Positions 24,598 through 37,295 of a stretch of 64,000 bases of DNA are shown here, piece by piece. Under the pieces are notes generated by a model. That model did no database searches, was not told where the DNA came from, and saw only the letters and a program-made list of their open reading frames with translations. Position numbers and translations under genes: made by a program. This DNA comes from DATFTF01 sp963825175 (GTDB lineage: Bacteria; Acidobacteriota; Thermoanaerobaculia; UBA5066; Gp7-AA6): positions 248,001-312,000 of the forward strand of contig CAWGSA010000002.1 of NCBI GenBank assembly GCA_963825175.1, read 5' to 3'. Numbering within the stretch: position 1 is the first letter of the stretch; each line of letters begins with the position of its first letter.

Positions 24598-25949
24598 CAA
24601 TCCTTTTCTCCCCTTCAAGATCTTCACAAACGACCTTCCCTTCAGCTCCCCGACCGTCAATCCGCTCCGCTCCACCGCCTCCTTTTCCGTGATCGCTCCG
24701 CATTCGGAGGCGCGCAGAAAGTAGTTCAGCAGCCCCTGGCCCGTCGCGGCGTCGTCGAAGACCTCGCCGACGAGCGTGGCCTGACCGGCCTTGGCGACGA
24801 AGGCCTTCAGCCGCGCCGAGGCGGCGTCGAGGCCCTCCAGGAAGAAGGAATACAGCGCGGCGTATCGGGTCGGCAGCTGCGCGGGATGAAGGTCCCACCC
24901 CTGGTAGAAGCCGTTGGCGAGCGAGTGGCGAACGTGATCGTAGTGGAGCTTCCAGGCCGCGTGCACGGCGTCCCGGTTCTCGGACAGCTCCTCGCTCGGT
25001 CAGCGCGCGCGTCGCCCGCGCGGTGGATCGGAACTGGCAGAACATTGGTCGCGCCGTCGGAGAGCCAGACACCGGTGCCGGCGAGCGCGACCTGCATCGA
25101 GGTGGCGCGCGAAGTCGCAGGCCGGGTGGAGCATGTGCTGGTGCGCGGCGGTGATGTGGAGAGAAGCCGTGTAGTCGTAGGTACCGAAGTGCGCCGCCAG
25201 GCAGCGGCCTCGCGCGGCGTCGACGAGCCGCGGAAGAGCGGCCTCGCCGTCGGGCGCCCAGGATCGACTGCGGCGTTTCCACCATGATCTCGAGCCGCAG
25301 GCTGCCGGACGGGAGCCCGACGCGCGATTCCAGGAGGTCGAAGAGATCGGCCAGGGCCGCGACCTGCTCGGGCGTCCGTGACCTTGGGAAGCGTCACGAC
25401 GAAGTTGTCCGGCAGCCGGCCGGAGTCCGCGATGAGCCGCGTCAGGAAGAGATCGAGCGTGCGCATTGAACGGCCCTGGAGCTCCTCGGTCAGCGGCTTG
25501 ATCCGGACGCCGATCGACGGGGGCAGGATCCCGGCGGCCATTCCGGTGGCGAGCTCGCGGGCGGCGGAGACCGCGTGGCCGTCTTCCTCCGCGTCGGGCC
25601 GATTCCCGTAGCCGTCTTCGAAATCGATGCGGTAGTCCTCGACCGGCTCGCGCTCGAGTTTTTCGCGAATACGGGGCAGAAGAGGAAGCGAGAGCCGGTC
25701 CGGCCATCCGAGAGTCCGGCCCAAAGAGTCCGAGCCGGGGGCGAACTCCTCCATCGAGGCGAGTGCGAGCGTTCCGAGCCGCGAGGCGATGTCGGCGCGA
25801 AACACCTGGGCTCCGCCGTAGACGGTGTGGACCGGCTGCCGGCGCTCCGACTCGCCGGGATAGCGCCGCGCGAACGCGGAGTTGGACTTCGCCAGGCGCG
25901 CGGCGATCGGGGCGATCGATTCGGGGGTCAGGTTCGTTCGAGACGTCAT
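24595..25949 (-). CDS. DUF6986-type HpcH/HpaI aldolase-like protein (several frameshifts)
   Basis: Reconstructed length is about 450 residues. The N-terminal half has SNSAFARRYPGES, PVHTVYGGAQVFRAD, DYRIDFEDGYGNRPDAEED and GVRIKPLTEELQ. After indels near 25375, 25270 and 25000-25100 the other frames give LRLEIMVETPQSILG, AAHFGTYDYTASLHITAAHQHMLHPACD (split), then a C-terminal block AWKLHYDHVRHSLANGFYQGWDLHPAQLPTRYAALYSFFLEG (split). This is the family often found beside urate/allantoin genes in Actinobacteria, formerly mislabelled malate synthase or PEP kinase. The GFEDG-like acidic motif and the QSILG segment fit a metal-dependent C-C lyase. Substrate unknown; glyoxylate or ureidoglycolate chemistry is a guess. 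Confidence 0.7.
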
Positions 25950-26770
25950 GCGGTCTCTCTCCAGAATTGCTCGAGCAAGTTCTGGACGACGCGGCGGCGG
26001 TAGGCTGCCGTCGACCGCAGGTCGTCGATCGGCGCGATCTCGTCCGCGGCCGCACTCCGGGCGTCGTGATCGAGCGCATCGCGGGCGAGAGCCTCTTCGG
26101 TGCGAGGGAGACGGATGACGGTCGGAGCGACGGAGCCCGAGCGCGACCCGGGGCCGATCGGCGCGGATCGCCGGCCATGACGACCTTGGAGATGGCCTGC
26201 GCCGCGCGTGTTCCGACCTTGCGGAACCACTGGCGGCCGTCGATCGGGGGAATCTCGATCGCCGTGAGGAGCTCGTCGGGGTCGAGCACCGTCCGACGAT
26301 AACCGGTGTAGAAGTCGTCGAAGGCGACTCTTCGGCTTCCTGTCGGCGCTCTGGAGCACGAGCATGGCCTCGGCCACGGCGAGGACCGGCAGCGTGTCGC
26401 CGGCCGGCGACGCGTTGACGATGTTGCCGCCGATCGTGCCGCGGTTCTGGATCTGCGCGCCGCCGACCTCGCGCGCGGCGGCGGCGAGGATGGGGAGGCG
26501 GCGGCGCACGAGGGGCGAGCGGGTGAGGTCGGTGTAGGTCGCCAGCGCTCCGATCGACAGCGTCGGGCCGCGCATGCGGATCGCGCGGAGAGGATCGAGT
26601 CCCCAGAGATTCAAGAAGCGTCTGGGCGAAAGCGTTCCGAAGTTCAGGCCGACGTAGACGTCGGTGCAGCCGGCGAGGGGAGTCAGGGGTTGCTCGTCGC
26701 GGAGCATGACCAGAGCTTCCGCTACGGACCTGGGTTCGAGAAGCTGAAGAGAAGAAACAGGAGTCTTCAT
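25946..26770 (-). CDS. Xanthine dehydrogenase FAD-binding subunit (frameshifted)
   Basis: This medium subunit carries FAD and passes electrons to NAD+. Visible blocks are LEPRSVAEALVMLRD, TPLAGCTDVYVGLNFG and the flavin-binding NRGTIGGNIVNASPAGD, followed after a frameshift by TAIEIPPIDGRQWFRKVGTRAAQAISKVVMAG (split) and a C-terminal helical part ending LLEQFWRETA. At least two indels lie near 26320 and 26180. Start ATG 26768-26770 sits directly against heptad repeats with no ribosome site, as if the original leader was displaced. The stop overlaps the aldolase start (ATGA), which ties the aldolase to the xanthine dehydrogenase operon. Confidence 0.85.
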   Translation of the reverse strand: MKTPVSSLQLLEPRSVAEALVMLRDEQPLTPLAGCTDVYVGLNFGTLSPRRFLNLWGLDPLRAIRMRGPTLSIGALATYTDLTRSPLVRRRLPILAAAAREVGGAQIQNRGTIGGNIVNASPAGDTLPVLAVAEAMLVLQSADRKPKSRLRRLLHRLSSDGARPRRAPHGDRDSPDRRPPVVPQGRNTRGAGHLQGRHGRRSAPIGPGSRSGSVAPTVIRLPRTEEALARDALDHDARSAAADEIAPIDDLRSTAAYRRRVVQNLLEQFWRETA

Positions 26771-27247
26771 CGTGCGACGTTCTACGTTCGACGTTCTACG
26801 TTGGGGAAGGCTTCGACTTTGGTGACCTGAGATACCTGAGGAATCCGCCGATGAGTCGTTTGATCCGGTCGGCCTCCTCGTAAAGGCGGGTGAAGTCTTT
26901 GGCACCGATATATTTTCGATCTAATGCGACATAGAGATGGGATTGGATCTCGGTCGCGGACCGACGGGAAATCCGCAAGAAGCGCGAGAACTCAGCGTGC
27001 GAGACGGCGTCGAATCCTTCAGCGATATTTGCCATGATGGAGGTGGCTGCGGACCTTAGCTGACGTTGAAGGGATTGGTCCTTCTCGAATCCCGATTTCG
27101 CGGTCGTGTCGTAGATCTCGGAAGTCAGCACTCGTGCGACCTTCCATGCTTCGATGTCTTCGAAACGAGTAATCTTCATCGCCTTCCGACCCTTGCCTGT
27201 TTTCGGCGGTCTCCCAACGTAGAACGTCGCACGTAGAACCTCGCACT
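26771..27247. mobile_element. Candidate cassette 2: inverted heptad arms around a four-helix-bundle gene
   Basis: Left arm 26771-26807 (units ACGTTCT, ACGTTCG, ending GTTGGGG) and right arm 27211-27247 (CCCAACG, TAGAACG, TCGCACG) are near-perfect inverted copies over about 34 bp. The unit is about 477 bp. It lies inside the xanthine dehydrogenase operon between the iron-sulfur and FAD subunit genes, and the arms provide stops for both the cassette gene and neighbours. The size and layout match the unit at 8513-8970 although the heptad sequence differs. Confidence 0.6.
26796..27179 (-). CDS. Four-helix-bundle protein (S23/IVS family), second copy
   Basis: The 127-residue protein is intact in a region where most genes are frameshifted. 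Family blocks are FEDIEAWKVARVLTSEIYD, QRQLRSAATSIMANIAEGF and HAEFSRFLRISRRSATEIQSHL. It is clearly related to, but quite different from, the copy at 8562-8930, so the two are not a recent duplication. The sequence is less GC-rich than the flanking genes. Start ATG 27177-27179 overlaps the in-frame TGA of the truncated-looking iron-sulfur subunit. The TAG stop (26796-26798) is contributed by the heptad arm. Cellular role of the family is unknown. Confidence 0.88.
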   Translation of the reverse strand: MKITRFEDIEAWKVARVLTSEIYDTTAKSGFEKDQSLQRQLRSAATSIMANIAEGFDAVSHAEFSRFLRISRRSATEIQSHLYVALDRKYIGAKDFTRLYEEADRIKRLIGGFLRYLRSPKSKPSPT

Positions 27248-27668
27248 CTTCCCCACCGCCCGATAGATCCCCTCGTACCCCGTGCACCGGCAGAGATTCC
27301 CCGCGAGCCCGACGCGGACGTCCTGCGAGCGTCGCTTTCTTCGGCAGCGCCGCGGCCGCCAGGATCATCCCGGGCGTGCAGATGCCGCACTGGGCGCCGC
27401 CTTCAGTCGATGAAGGCCTTCTGCAGCGGATGCGAGCCCTTCAAGCCCTCGATCGTCGTGACCTGCGCGCCGCGCACCTGCGCGAACGGCACCAGGCAGG
27501 AGTTCACCGGCAACGCCGTCGAGGAGCACCGTGCAGGCCCCGCACTCCCCCTCGCCGCAGCCTTCCTTGGTGCCGGTCAGGCCGCACTCCTCGCGCAGGA
27601 CGTCGAGCAGCCGCTTCATCGGATGAGCGGCGACGTCTGACTGCGGTGCCGTTGAGACGGAAACTCAT
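27176..27668 (-). CDS. Xanthine dehydrogenase [2Fe-2S] subunit (frameshifted, altered C-terminus)
   Basis: The small subunit carries two [2Fe-2S] clusters. The reconstructed order is MSFRLNGTAV, LLDVLREECGLTGTKEGC, GEGECGACTVLLDG (first cluster), GAQCGICTPGMILAA and GNLCRCTGYEGIYRAVG (second cluster). Indels lie near 27635, 27515, 27405 and 27310. Start ATG 27666-27668 lies next to heptads, without a ribosome site. After the normal family end (YRAVGK) the frame runs through the heptad arm of the cassette and stops at a TGA that overlaps the four-helix gene start, adding about 25 foreign residues. This is good evidence that the cassette inserted into the operon. Confidence 0.82.
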
Positions 27669-27684
27669 CGGTGCGTGCGACGTT

Positions 27685-29865
<2,181 letters not shown>

Positions 29866-29901
29866 TTCAACTTCGAACTTCGCACCTGGAACGTCGCACT
29901 C
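29866..29901. repeat. Short heptad repeats
   Basis: Units TTCGAAC, TTCGCAC, CTGGAAC, GTCGCAC with 7-nt spacing lie between the aminotransferase stop and the start region of the molybdenum subunit. They mix the GAACTT and GCACGT families. Confidence 0.65.
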
Positions 29902-31244
29902 TCAACGCGCTCCCGCCGCGGCGAAGGACTCCTGCAGGATCTCGACCGCCTCGTCGACGTCGGCCTTGGCCACCGTCAGCGCCGGCGCGATGCGGAAGGA
30001 GTTGCCTTCGAGGCCGCCCTTGCCGATCAGGAGGCCGCGCTTCTTGGCTTCCTCGAACACCCGGTTGGTCATGGCCTTCTCCGGAGTGCGGTCGCCGGCG
30101 GTCTCGTCGACGACGAGCTCGACGCCCTGCATCAGGCCCATGCCGCGCACGTCGCCGACGTTCTTCGGGAAGCGGTGCTGGATCTCCTCGAGGCCGGCGC
30201 GCAGCAGGCGCCCCATCGTCTCGGCGTTGCCCGGCAGCTTCTCCTCCTCGATGATCTGGATCGTCGCGTTGGCCGCGGCGCAGGAGACGGGGTTGCCGCC
30301 GAAGGTCGAGATCGTCAGCGCCTTCAAGGACGCCGGCGATCTCGGGCGTCGCGATGGTGACGCCGAGCGGCAGTCCGTTGGCGACGCCCTTGGCCATGGT
30401 CATGATGTCGGGCTCGACGCCCCAGTGCTCGATGCCCCACATGCTTCCCGCCGGTGCGGCCGAAGCCGGTCTGGACCTCGTCGCAGATGAAGACGCCGCC
30501 GTACTTCTTGACGATGCCGACGGCGATCTCGAAGTACTCCGGCGGCGGCGTGATGAAGCCGCCCACGCCCTGGATCGGCTCGGCCAGGAAGCCGGCGATG
30601 CGGCCGGTCGTCGTCGTGCGGATCAGCTCCTCGATGTCCTTGGCGCAGGCGACGCCGCAGGACGGGTACGTCAGGTGGAGCGGGCAGCGGTAGCAGTACG
30701 GGGCGACGGCGTGCTTGATCGCCGGCGACCTGCGTCGGCAGCGCCCGCCACGGCGGCGTGCCCGGTCAGCGACTGCGCGAGCATCGAGCGGCCGGAGTAG
30801 CCGTGGCGCAGCGCCACGATCTCGGTCGATGCCCGTCGCGAGCTGCGCCATCATCACCGCGGTCTCGTCGGCCTCGGTGCCCGACGCGGTGAAGTAAGAC
30901 TGCTGGAGGCGGCCCGGCGTGATGCGCGCGAGCCGCTCGGCGAGCTCGACGACCGGGAGCGTCGGATAGAGCGTCGAGACGTGCGAGAAGCGGTCGACCT
31001 GCGCCTTGATCGCGGCGTTGACCTTGTCGTTGGCGTGGCCGACCGAGACGGTCAGGATGCCGCCGAAGAAATCGAGGTACTCGTTGCCGTCGACGTCGCG
31101 TCAAGCGCAGGCCCTTGCCCTCCGTCGGGACGATCGGCTCGGCGTAGTACTGGAGCGTGGCGGGGAAGAGGTACTTCTTGTGCTTCTCGCGCGTCGCGCG
31201 GGTGAGGCGAGACGGCGGGCGCGTCGAGTCTTGGTGGTGCTCAT
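29902..31244 (-). CDS. Class III aminotransferase (AGXT2/beta-alanine transaminase-like), frameshifted
   Basis: The PLP enzyme has about 445 residues. Blocks across frames are KYLFPATLQYYAEPIV, GTEADETAVMMAQLATG, the pocket motif FICDEVQTGFGRTGG, the Schiff-base lysine in TMAKGVANGLPLG, and STFGGNPVSCAAANATI. The C-terminus ends ALTVAKADVDEAVEILQES. In this setting, between dihydropyrimidinase and xanthine dehydrogenase, it most likely transaminates beta-alanine to malonate semialdehyde or uses glyoxylate as amino acceptor (inference). Start ATG 31242-31244 is preceded by AGGAG. At least five indels occur, for example near 31100, 30830, 30725, 30445 and 30328. Confidence 0.82.
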
Positions 31245-31249
31245 GGCGC

Positions 31250-31440
31250 TCCTGTGCGGGCGGGGGCAAGCCCCGCCCCTACGAACGTGGGAAGGGGAAC
31301 GCGGGCGGGGACAAGCCCCGCCCCTACGGACGGAGGAAGGGGAACGCGGGCGGGGGCAAGCCCCGCCCCTGTGGACGAGAAGGTAAGAAGCAACCCCGGG
31401 CCGTAGGGGCGGCCCTCGCGGCCGCCCGGCCGGGATCTCG
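31250..31440. repeat. Three GC-rich hairpin repeats plus one related inverted element
   Basis: Three direct copies of a unit with the hairpin GGCGGGG-CAAG-CCCCGCC followed by CCTACG occur at about 31257-31282, 31303-31328 and 31347-31372. Each is followed by a purine-rich GAAGGGGAACGC spacer (modified after the last). A related element, GCCGTAGGGGCGGCCCTCGC with GGCCGCCC, follows at about 31400-31428. A 16-nt palindrome ACAATCTGCAGATTGT lies at 31445-31460. This fills the gap between the aminotransferase and dihydropyrimidinase genes. Confidence 0.85.
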
Positions 31441-31467
31441 GGAAACAATCTGCAGATTGTAAGGCCA

Positions 31468-32858
31468 CTAGCTTCTCGGCTTTCGCTTCAGAAACTCGCC
31501 GGCGCCGGCCTTCCCGACGAACTTCTCGTTCTCGACGATGACCTTGCCGCGGGACAGGACGGTCTCGACCTTGCCCGGTGACCTCGCGTCCCTCGTACGG
31601 GTTGTAGTCGACCTTCATGTGATGCGTCTTCGCCGAGAGCGTGTGCTTCTTCTCCGGATCGAAGATCACGATGTCCGCGTCGCGAGCCGGGCGCGATCGT
31701 GCCCTTCTTCGGGAAGAGGCCGAAGATCTTCGCCGGCGACGTCGAGGTCAGCTCGACGAAGCGGTTCAGCGAGATCCGCCCCGTGCGCACGCCGCCGTCG
31801 TAGACGCAGGCTCATGCGCGTCTCGATGCCCGGCGCGCCGTTGGGGATCTTCGAGAAGTCGTTCTCGCCCGAGCTCCTTCTGCTCCTTCATGCAGAACGG
31901 GCAGTGGTCGGTCGAGATCGCCTGCAGGTCGTTGCCGGCCAGGCCGCGCCAGAGCTTCTCCTCGTTGCCCTTCGCGCGCAGCGGCGGGCTCATGACGTAC
32001 TTGGCGCCGTCGAAGCCCGGCTCCTCGTAGTTGTCGTAGGAGAGGAACAGATACTGCGGGCAGGTCTCGGCGTAGGCCGGCAGGCCGCGGTCGCGCGCCT
32101 CGGTGACCTTCTCGAGCGCCTCGGCCGCGGAGAGGTGGACGATGTAGATCGGCACGTCGGCCATCTCCGCCAGCGCGATCGCGCGGTGCGTCGCCTCGGC
32201 CTCCGCGCGCGGCGGGCGCGTCAGCGCGTGGTACTTCGGCGCGGTCGTGCCCCTCGCGCGAGCGCCTGCTGCACCAGCACGTCGATGACGTCGCCGTTCT
32301 CGGCGTGCATGCAGATCGTGCCGCCGTTCTTGGCCGTCCGCAGCAGCGCCCGGAAGATCGAGCCGTCGTCGAGCATGAAGACGCCGCGGTAGGCCATGAA
32401 GAGCTTGAAGGAGGTGATCGCCCTCGGCCGACCATCGCGTCCATCTCCGCCTCGACCTGATCGGGCAGGTCGGTGATGATCATGTGGAAGCCGTAGTCGA
32501 TCGCGGCCTTGCCCTCCGCCTTCTTCATCCAGGCTTCCCAGCGCCTGGCGCAGCGTCTGCCCCTTGTACTGGATCGCGAAGTCGACGATCGACGTCGTGC
32601 CGCCGTGCGCCGCGGCGATCGTGCCGGACTCGAAGTCGTCGGCGGACGTCGTGCCGCCAAACGGCATGTCGAGGTGCGTGTGGACGTCGATGCCGCCGGG
32701 CAGGACGTACTTGCCCGTCGCGTCGATCGTCTCGGTCGCGCCGGCGATCGTCGAGCGCCATGCCGATCGCCGAGATCTTCTCGTCCTCGACCAGGACGTC
32801 GCCGCGGTAGGTGTCGGTCGCGGTGACGACGGTGCCGTCCGTTGATGAGGGTCTTCAT
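31468..32858 (-). CDS. Dihydropyrimidinase/D-hydantoinase (many frameshifts)
   Basis: The zinc amidohydrolase opens 5,6-dihydrouracil (or hydantoins) to N-carbamoyl-beta-alanine. Blocks across frames are MKTLING, LPGGIDVHTHLDMPFGGTTS, TTSIVDFAIQYKGQTL, GITSFKLFMAYRGVF (site of the carbamylated lysine), MHAENGDVIDVLV, IYIVHLSAAEALEKV, CPQYLFLSYDNYEEPGF, YVMSPPLR, STDHCPFCMKEQKELG and GLFPKKGTIAPGS. The YDNYE/STDHCPF segments are those of true dihydropyrimidinases. At least eight single-base indels occur. The gene starts 14 bp after beta-ureidopropionase ends, consistent with one operon for reductive pyrimidine breakdown. Confidence 0.85.
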
Positions 32859-32871
32859 CTGCGCCCCGCGC

Positions 32872-33742
32872 TCAGATCTCCGCCATCGGCTCGTAGGTCT
32901 CCGGGCGGCGATCGCGGTAGAACTGCCAGACGCGGCGGACCTCCTCGATCATGTCGAGGTCCATCTCGGCGACGACGAGCTCGTCCTTGTCCTCCGAGCC
33001 GATCGCGAGGAAGTTGCCGCGCGGATCGACGAAGTAGGACGAGCCGTAGAACTTGCCGATGTTCCAGGGCGCCTCGGTGCCGACGCGGTTGCTGCAGGCC
33101 ATGAAGTAGCCGTTGGCGACGGCGTGCGCCGGCTGCTCGAGCTTCCACAGGTACTGCGAGAGGCCGGCGACGGTGGCCGACGGGTTGAAGACGATCTCGG
33201 CGCCGTTCAGGCCGAGCAGGCGCGCGCCCTCGGGGAAGTGGCGGTCGTAGCAGATGTAGACGCCGACCTTGGCGTAGCGCGTCTGGAAGACCGGGTAGCC
33301 GAGGTTGCCCGGCTTGAAGAAGTACTTCTCCCAGAAGCCGGACGTGTGCGGGATGTGGTTCTTGCGGTACTTGCCGAGGTACGTGCCGTCGGCGTCGTAG
33401 ACCGCGGCGGTGTTGTAGTAGACGCCGGCCTGCTCGCGCTCGTAGACCGGCACGACCATCGCCATCTCGTACTTGCTTCGCGTAGCTCGGCCATCCGCTC
33501 GGTCGTCGGCCCGGGCACCGGCTCGGCCATGTCGTACCAGTGCGCGTCCTGCGACGGGCAGAAGTACGGCCCGTTGAAGATCTCCTGGAGGCCCAGGATC
33601 TGGACGCCGCGTCTTGCCGGCCTCCTCGATGAACGGCAGATGCGCCGTCGATCGCGGCCTCCCGCACCTTCTCGATCGGGGCGGAGGGGTCGGTGAGAGG
33701 GGCGTGGCACTGGATCAGGCCGCCGAGAACTTTTCGAGGCAT
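32872..33742 (-). CDS. Beta-ureidopropionase (nitrilase superfamily), frameshifted
   Basis: The amidase hydrolyses N-carbamoyl-beta-alanine to beta-alanine, CO2 and ammonia. The C-terminal 197 residues are in one frame. They carry the lysine region GKYRKNHIPH and the nucleophile in VGVYICYDRHFPEGARLL, followed by LVVAEMDLDMIEEVR. The N-terminus MPRKVLGGLIQCHAPLTD is in another frame; indels lie near 33655, 33612 and 33477. GFWEKYFFKPGN is typical of bacterial and plant beta-ureidopropionases. The ATG at 33740-33742 has GGAGG upstream. About 290 residues matches the family. Confidence 0.87.
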
Positions 33743-33748
33743 CGGACC

Positions 33749-33860
33749 TCCGAGTTCAGAGTTCCAAGTTCAAAGTTCTGAGTTCAATTTCCGGCGGCGA
33801 GAATTCCGGCCTGGAACTTCGAACTTCGAACTTTGAACTTCGAAACTGTGAACACCAAAC
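33749..33860. repeat. Heptad repeat with inverted arms (AAGTTCA / GAACTTC)
   Basis: Left arm about 33752-33788 holds units such as GAGTTCA, AAGTTCA and AAGTTCT. Right arm about 33811-33852 holds TGGAACT, TCGAACT and TTGAACT. The 22-bp centre itself contains CCGG repeats. It lies between the dehydrogenase stop and the beta-ureidopropionase start; the GGAGG ribosome site of the latter touches the left arm. Confidence 0.85.
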
Positions 33861-33865
33861 TAGGG

Positions 33866-35379
<1,514 letters not shown>

Positions 35380-35457
35380 GGGACCTCCTCGGGGTTCGCC
35401 CTGGAAAGAGGCTAATACTAGCGCGGCCCCGGGCGGCGGGCTGGTTGCTGTTCTCGG

Positions 35458-35530
35458 GCCTCCGGGCCGTAGGGGGGGCCCTCGCGGCCGCCCGCGGGCG
35501 GGGACCGCCCCGCCCCTACCCCGCGGGTGG
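35458..35530. repeat. GC-rich dispersed element, kin of the 31.4-kb copy
   Basis: GGGCCGTAGGGGGGGCCCTC, GGCCGCCC and a CGGGGACCGCCCCG hairpin occupy most of the 227-bp divergent gap between mmsA and preA. The same blocks occur at 31400-31428 and in the triplicate hairpins. No promoter motif was recognised with confidence in the remaining gap. Confidence 0.75.
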
Positions 35531-35606
35531 AGCATTCCGCCGGAAACGCCGCGGCCTCCCGGCGGGCGTACAATTTTCCACTTCTCGGTTGCCCAAGGAG
35601 GTCCGC

Positions 35607-36755
35607 ATGGCCGTGGATTTGTCCGTCGAGTTCACCGGGCTCACGATTCGAGAATCCCGTTCCTGCTCTCCTCCGCGCCGCCGACGGAGTCCGAGTCCAA
35701 CATCCTGCGCGCGTTCGAGGCCGGGTGGGGCGGCGTCGTCACCAAGACGATCGGCCTCCATCCGGTCGTCAACGTGCGCGGGCCCAAGACCAAGTTTCTG
35801 CGCTCCGACGTCGGACTCCCCGCGATCTGTCGATGAAGAAGCGGCCCGGCGCCGCGCTCCACTCGTCGTGGAACTGGGAGCTCATCTCCGACAAGACGCT
35901 CGACTGGTGGGTGCCGCGCATCGACGCGGATCAAGAAGGCGTGGCCCAACCGCGTGCTGGTCGCCTCGATCATGGCCGGCTCCGGCATCGACACGGAGCT
36001 GCGAACACTGGCAGACGCTGGCGCACGGCGTGCCAGGACGCGGGGGCCGACGCGCTCGAGCTGAATCTCTCGTGCCCGCACATGGACCGCCAGGACATGG
36101 GCTCGAACATCGGCAAGGACCAGGAGCTGATCTCGGTCGTCACGAAGGTCGTCAAGGAGGTCGCGCAAGATCCCGGTCTGGGCCAAGCTCACGCCGTCGA
36201 CGACCGACATCGTCGTGGAGGCGCGCGGCGCGTTCGCTCGGCGGCGCGGACGCGATCTCCTCGTCGAACACGTTTACGTCGCTGCCGCTCATCGACCCGG
36301 AGACGCTGGAGTTCGAGGTCCACGTCGACGGCTACGTCTCGACGGGCGGCCTCGGCGGGCCGGCGATCCTGCCGCTGTCGCTGGCCAAGATGGCGCAGAT
36401 GACGCAGGCGTTTCCGGACAAGAGCTTTTCCGGTATCGGCGGCATCGCGGACTTCGCGCACGCGCTCAGCTACTTCCTGCTCGGCTGCGGGACGGTGCAG
36501 GTCTGCACCGCGGCGATGCTCGACCAGGCGATCGGCCCCAACGTCATCCGCGGTCTCAAGCAGGGCATGACGGCATTCCTGGAGAAGAACGCGTCCCGCG
36601 GCTGGAAGCGACTCGAGGATTTCCGCGGTATCCGCCGCGACCGCGTGGTGCGCCAGTCGAAGATCGGCCGGCCCGACGCTTCCGGCTACCACGGCGGCTA
36701 CGACGCGGAGGGATACGCGGAGTCGTTCGAAACGCCGGTCGGGGTGGAGAAATGA
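35607..36755 (+). CDS. preA: Dihydropyrimidine dehydrogenase subunit PreA-like (frameshifted)
   Basis: The FMN-dependent dihydroorotate dehydrogenase-like subunit reduces uracil/thymine to the 5,6-dihydro form. Blocks are VEFTGLTI, NPFLLSSAPPTESESNI, AFEAGWGGVVTKTIGLHP, NWELISDKTLDWW, ALELNLSCPHMDRQDMG, DAISSSNTFTSLPLID, GGLGGPAILPLSLAKM and FSGIGGIADFAHALSYFLLG. ATG 35607 has a perfect AAGGAGG seven bases upstream. Indels lie near 35650, 35828, 35930, 36003, 36170 and 36238. The C-terminal ferredoxin domain of full PreA is not evident; the protein ends at about 380 residues. The flavin/NADPH partner PreT is not in the window. Confidence 0.85.
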   Translation: MAVDLSVEFTGLTIRESRSCSPPRRRRSPSPTSCARSRPGGAASSPRRSASIRSSTCAGPRPSFCAPTSDSPRSVDEEAARRRAPLVVELGAHLRQDARLVGAAHRRGSRRRGPTACWSPRSWPAPASTRSCEHWQTLAHGVPGRGGRRARAESLVPAHGPPGHGLEHRQGPGADLGRHEGRQGGRARSRSGPSSRRRRPTSSWRRAARSLGGADAISSSNTFTSLPLIDPETLEFEVHVDGYVSTGGLGGPAILPLSLAKMAQMTQAFPDKSFSGIGGIADFAHALSYFLLGCGTVQVCTAAMLDQAIGPNVIRGLKQGMTAFLEKNASRGWKRLEDFRGIRRDRVVRQSKIGRPDASGYHGGYDAEGYAESFETPVGVEK

Positions 36756-36764
36756 CGTGGCTGG

Positions 36765-36843
36765 TGCGGCGTTCGACGTTCGAGGTTTTACGTTGAGGAA
36801 TCCAGTCACAAGGTAGAACGCCGCACGTAGAACCTCGAACGCG
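36765..36843. repeat. Heptad repeat with inverted arms (ACGTTCG family)
   Basis: Left arm about 36766-36796 (GCGGCGT, TCGACGT, TCGAGGT, TTTACGT) and right arm about 36812-36842 (GGTAGAA, CGCCGCA, CGTAGAA, CCTCGAA) enclose about 15 bp. It separates preA from the cytosine deaminase gene. Confidence 0.75.
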
Positions 36844-36845
36844 GT

Positions 36846-37295
36846 ATGGACTTCGCCCCTCTCCTCGCAATCGCCCTCGCCGAAGCCCGTCTCGGACTCT
36901 CCGAAGGCGGCATCCCGATCGGCGCCGCGCTCTTCGATTCCGAGGGCAAGCTGCTCGGCCGCGGGCACAATCGCAGGGTCCAGGAGAGTGATCCCTCCAT
37001 CCATGCCGAGACCGACGCCTTCCGCAAGGCCGGGCGCCAGAGGGATTACCGGCAGACGATCCTCGTCTCGACGCTTGCCCCCTGCTGGTACTGCAGCGGC
37101 CTGGTGCGGCAGTTCCGCATCGGGACGGTGGTGGCCGGCGAGTCGGTCAACTTCTCGGGCGGCCTCGACTGGCTGCGCGAGAATGGCGTCGCGGTGATCG
37201 ATCTCGCTTCGTCCGAGTGCGTGCGTCTCCTGGCCGACTTCATCGCGCGCGAGCCCGCGATCTGGAACGAGGACATCGGTGAAATCGCCAGCTGA
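36846..37295 (+). CDS. Cytosine deaminase, yeast Fcy1-type
   Basis: The intact 149-residue zinc deaminase has HAETDAF (H53 ligand, E55 proton shuttle) and TLAPCWYC (C80, C83 ligands). The C-terminal half, VVAGESVNFSGGLDWL and FIAREPAIWNEDIGE, resembles the end of yeast cytosine deaminase (GENVNF, then ERP.DWFEDIGE), not the larger bacterial CodA. It would convert cytosine to uracil and so feed the adjacent uracil-degrading genes. A tRNA-adenosine-deaminase role is unlikely because of this C-terminus. The gene overlaps the start of the histidine kinase by 17 bp. Confidence 0.85.
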   Translation: MDFAPLLAIALAEARLGLSEGGIPIGAALFDSEGKLLGRGHNRRVQESDPSIHAETDAFRKAGRQRDYRQTILVSTLAPCWYCSGLVRQFRIGTVVAGESVNFSGGLDWLRENGVAVIDLASSECVRLLADFIAREPAIWNEDIGEIAS

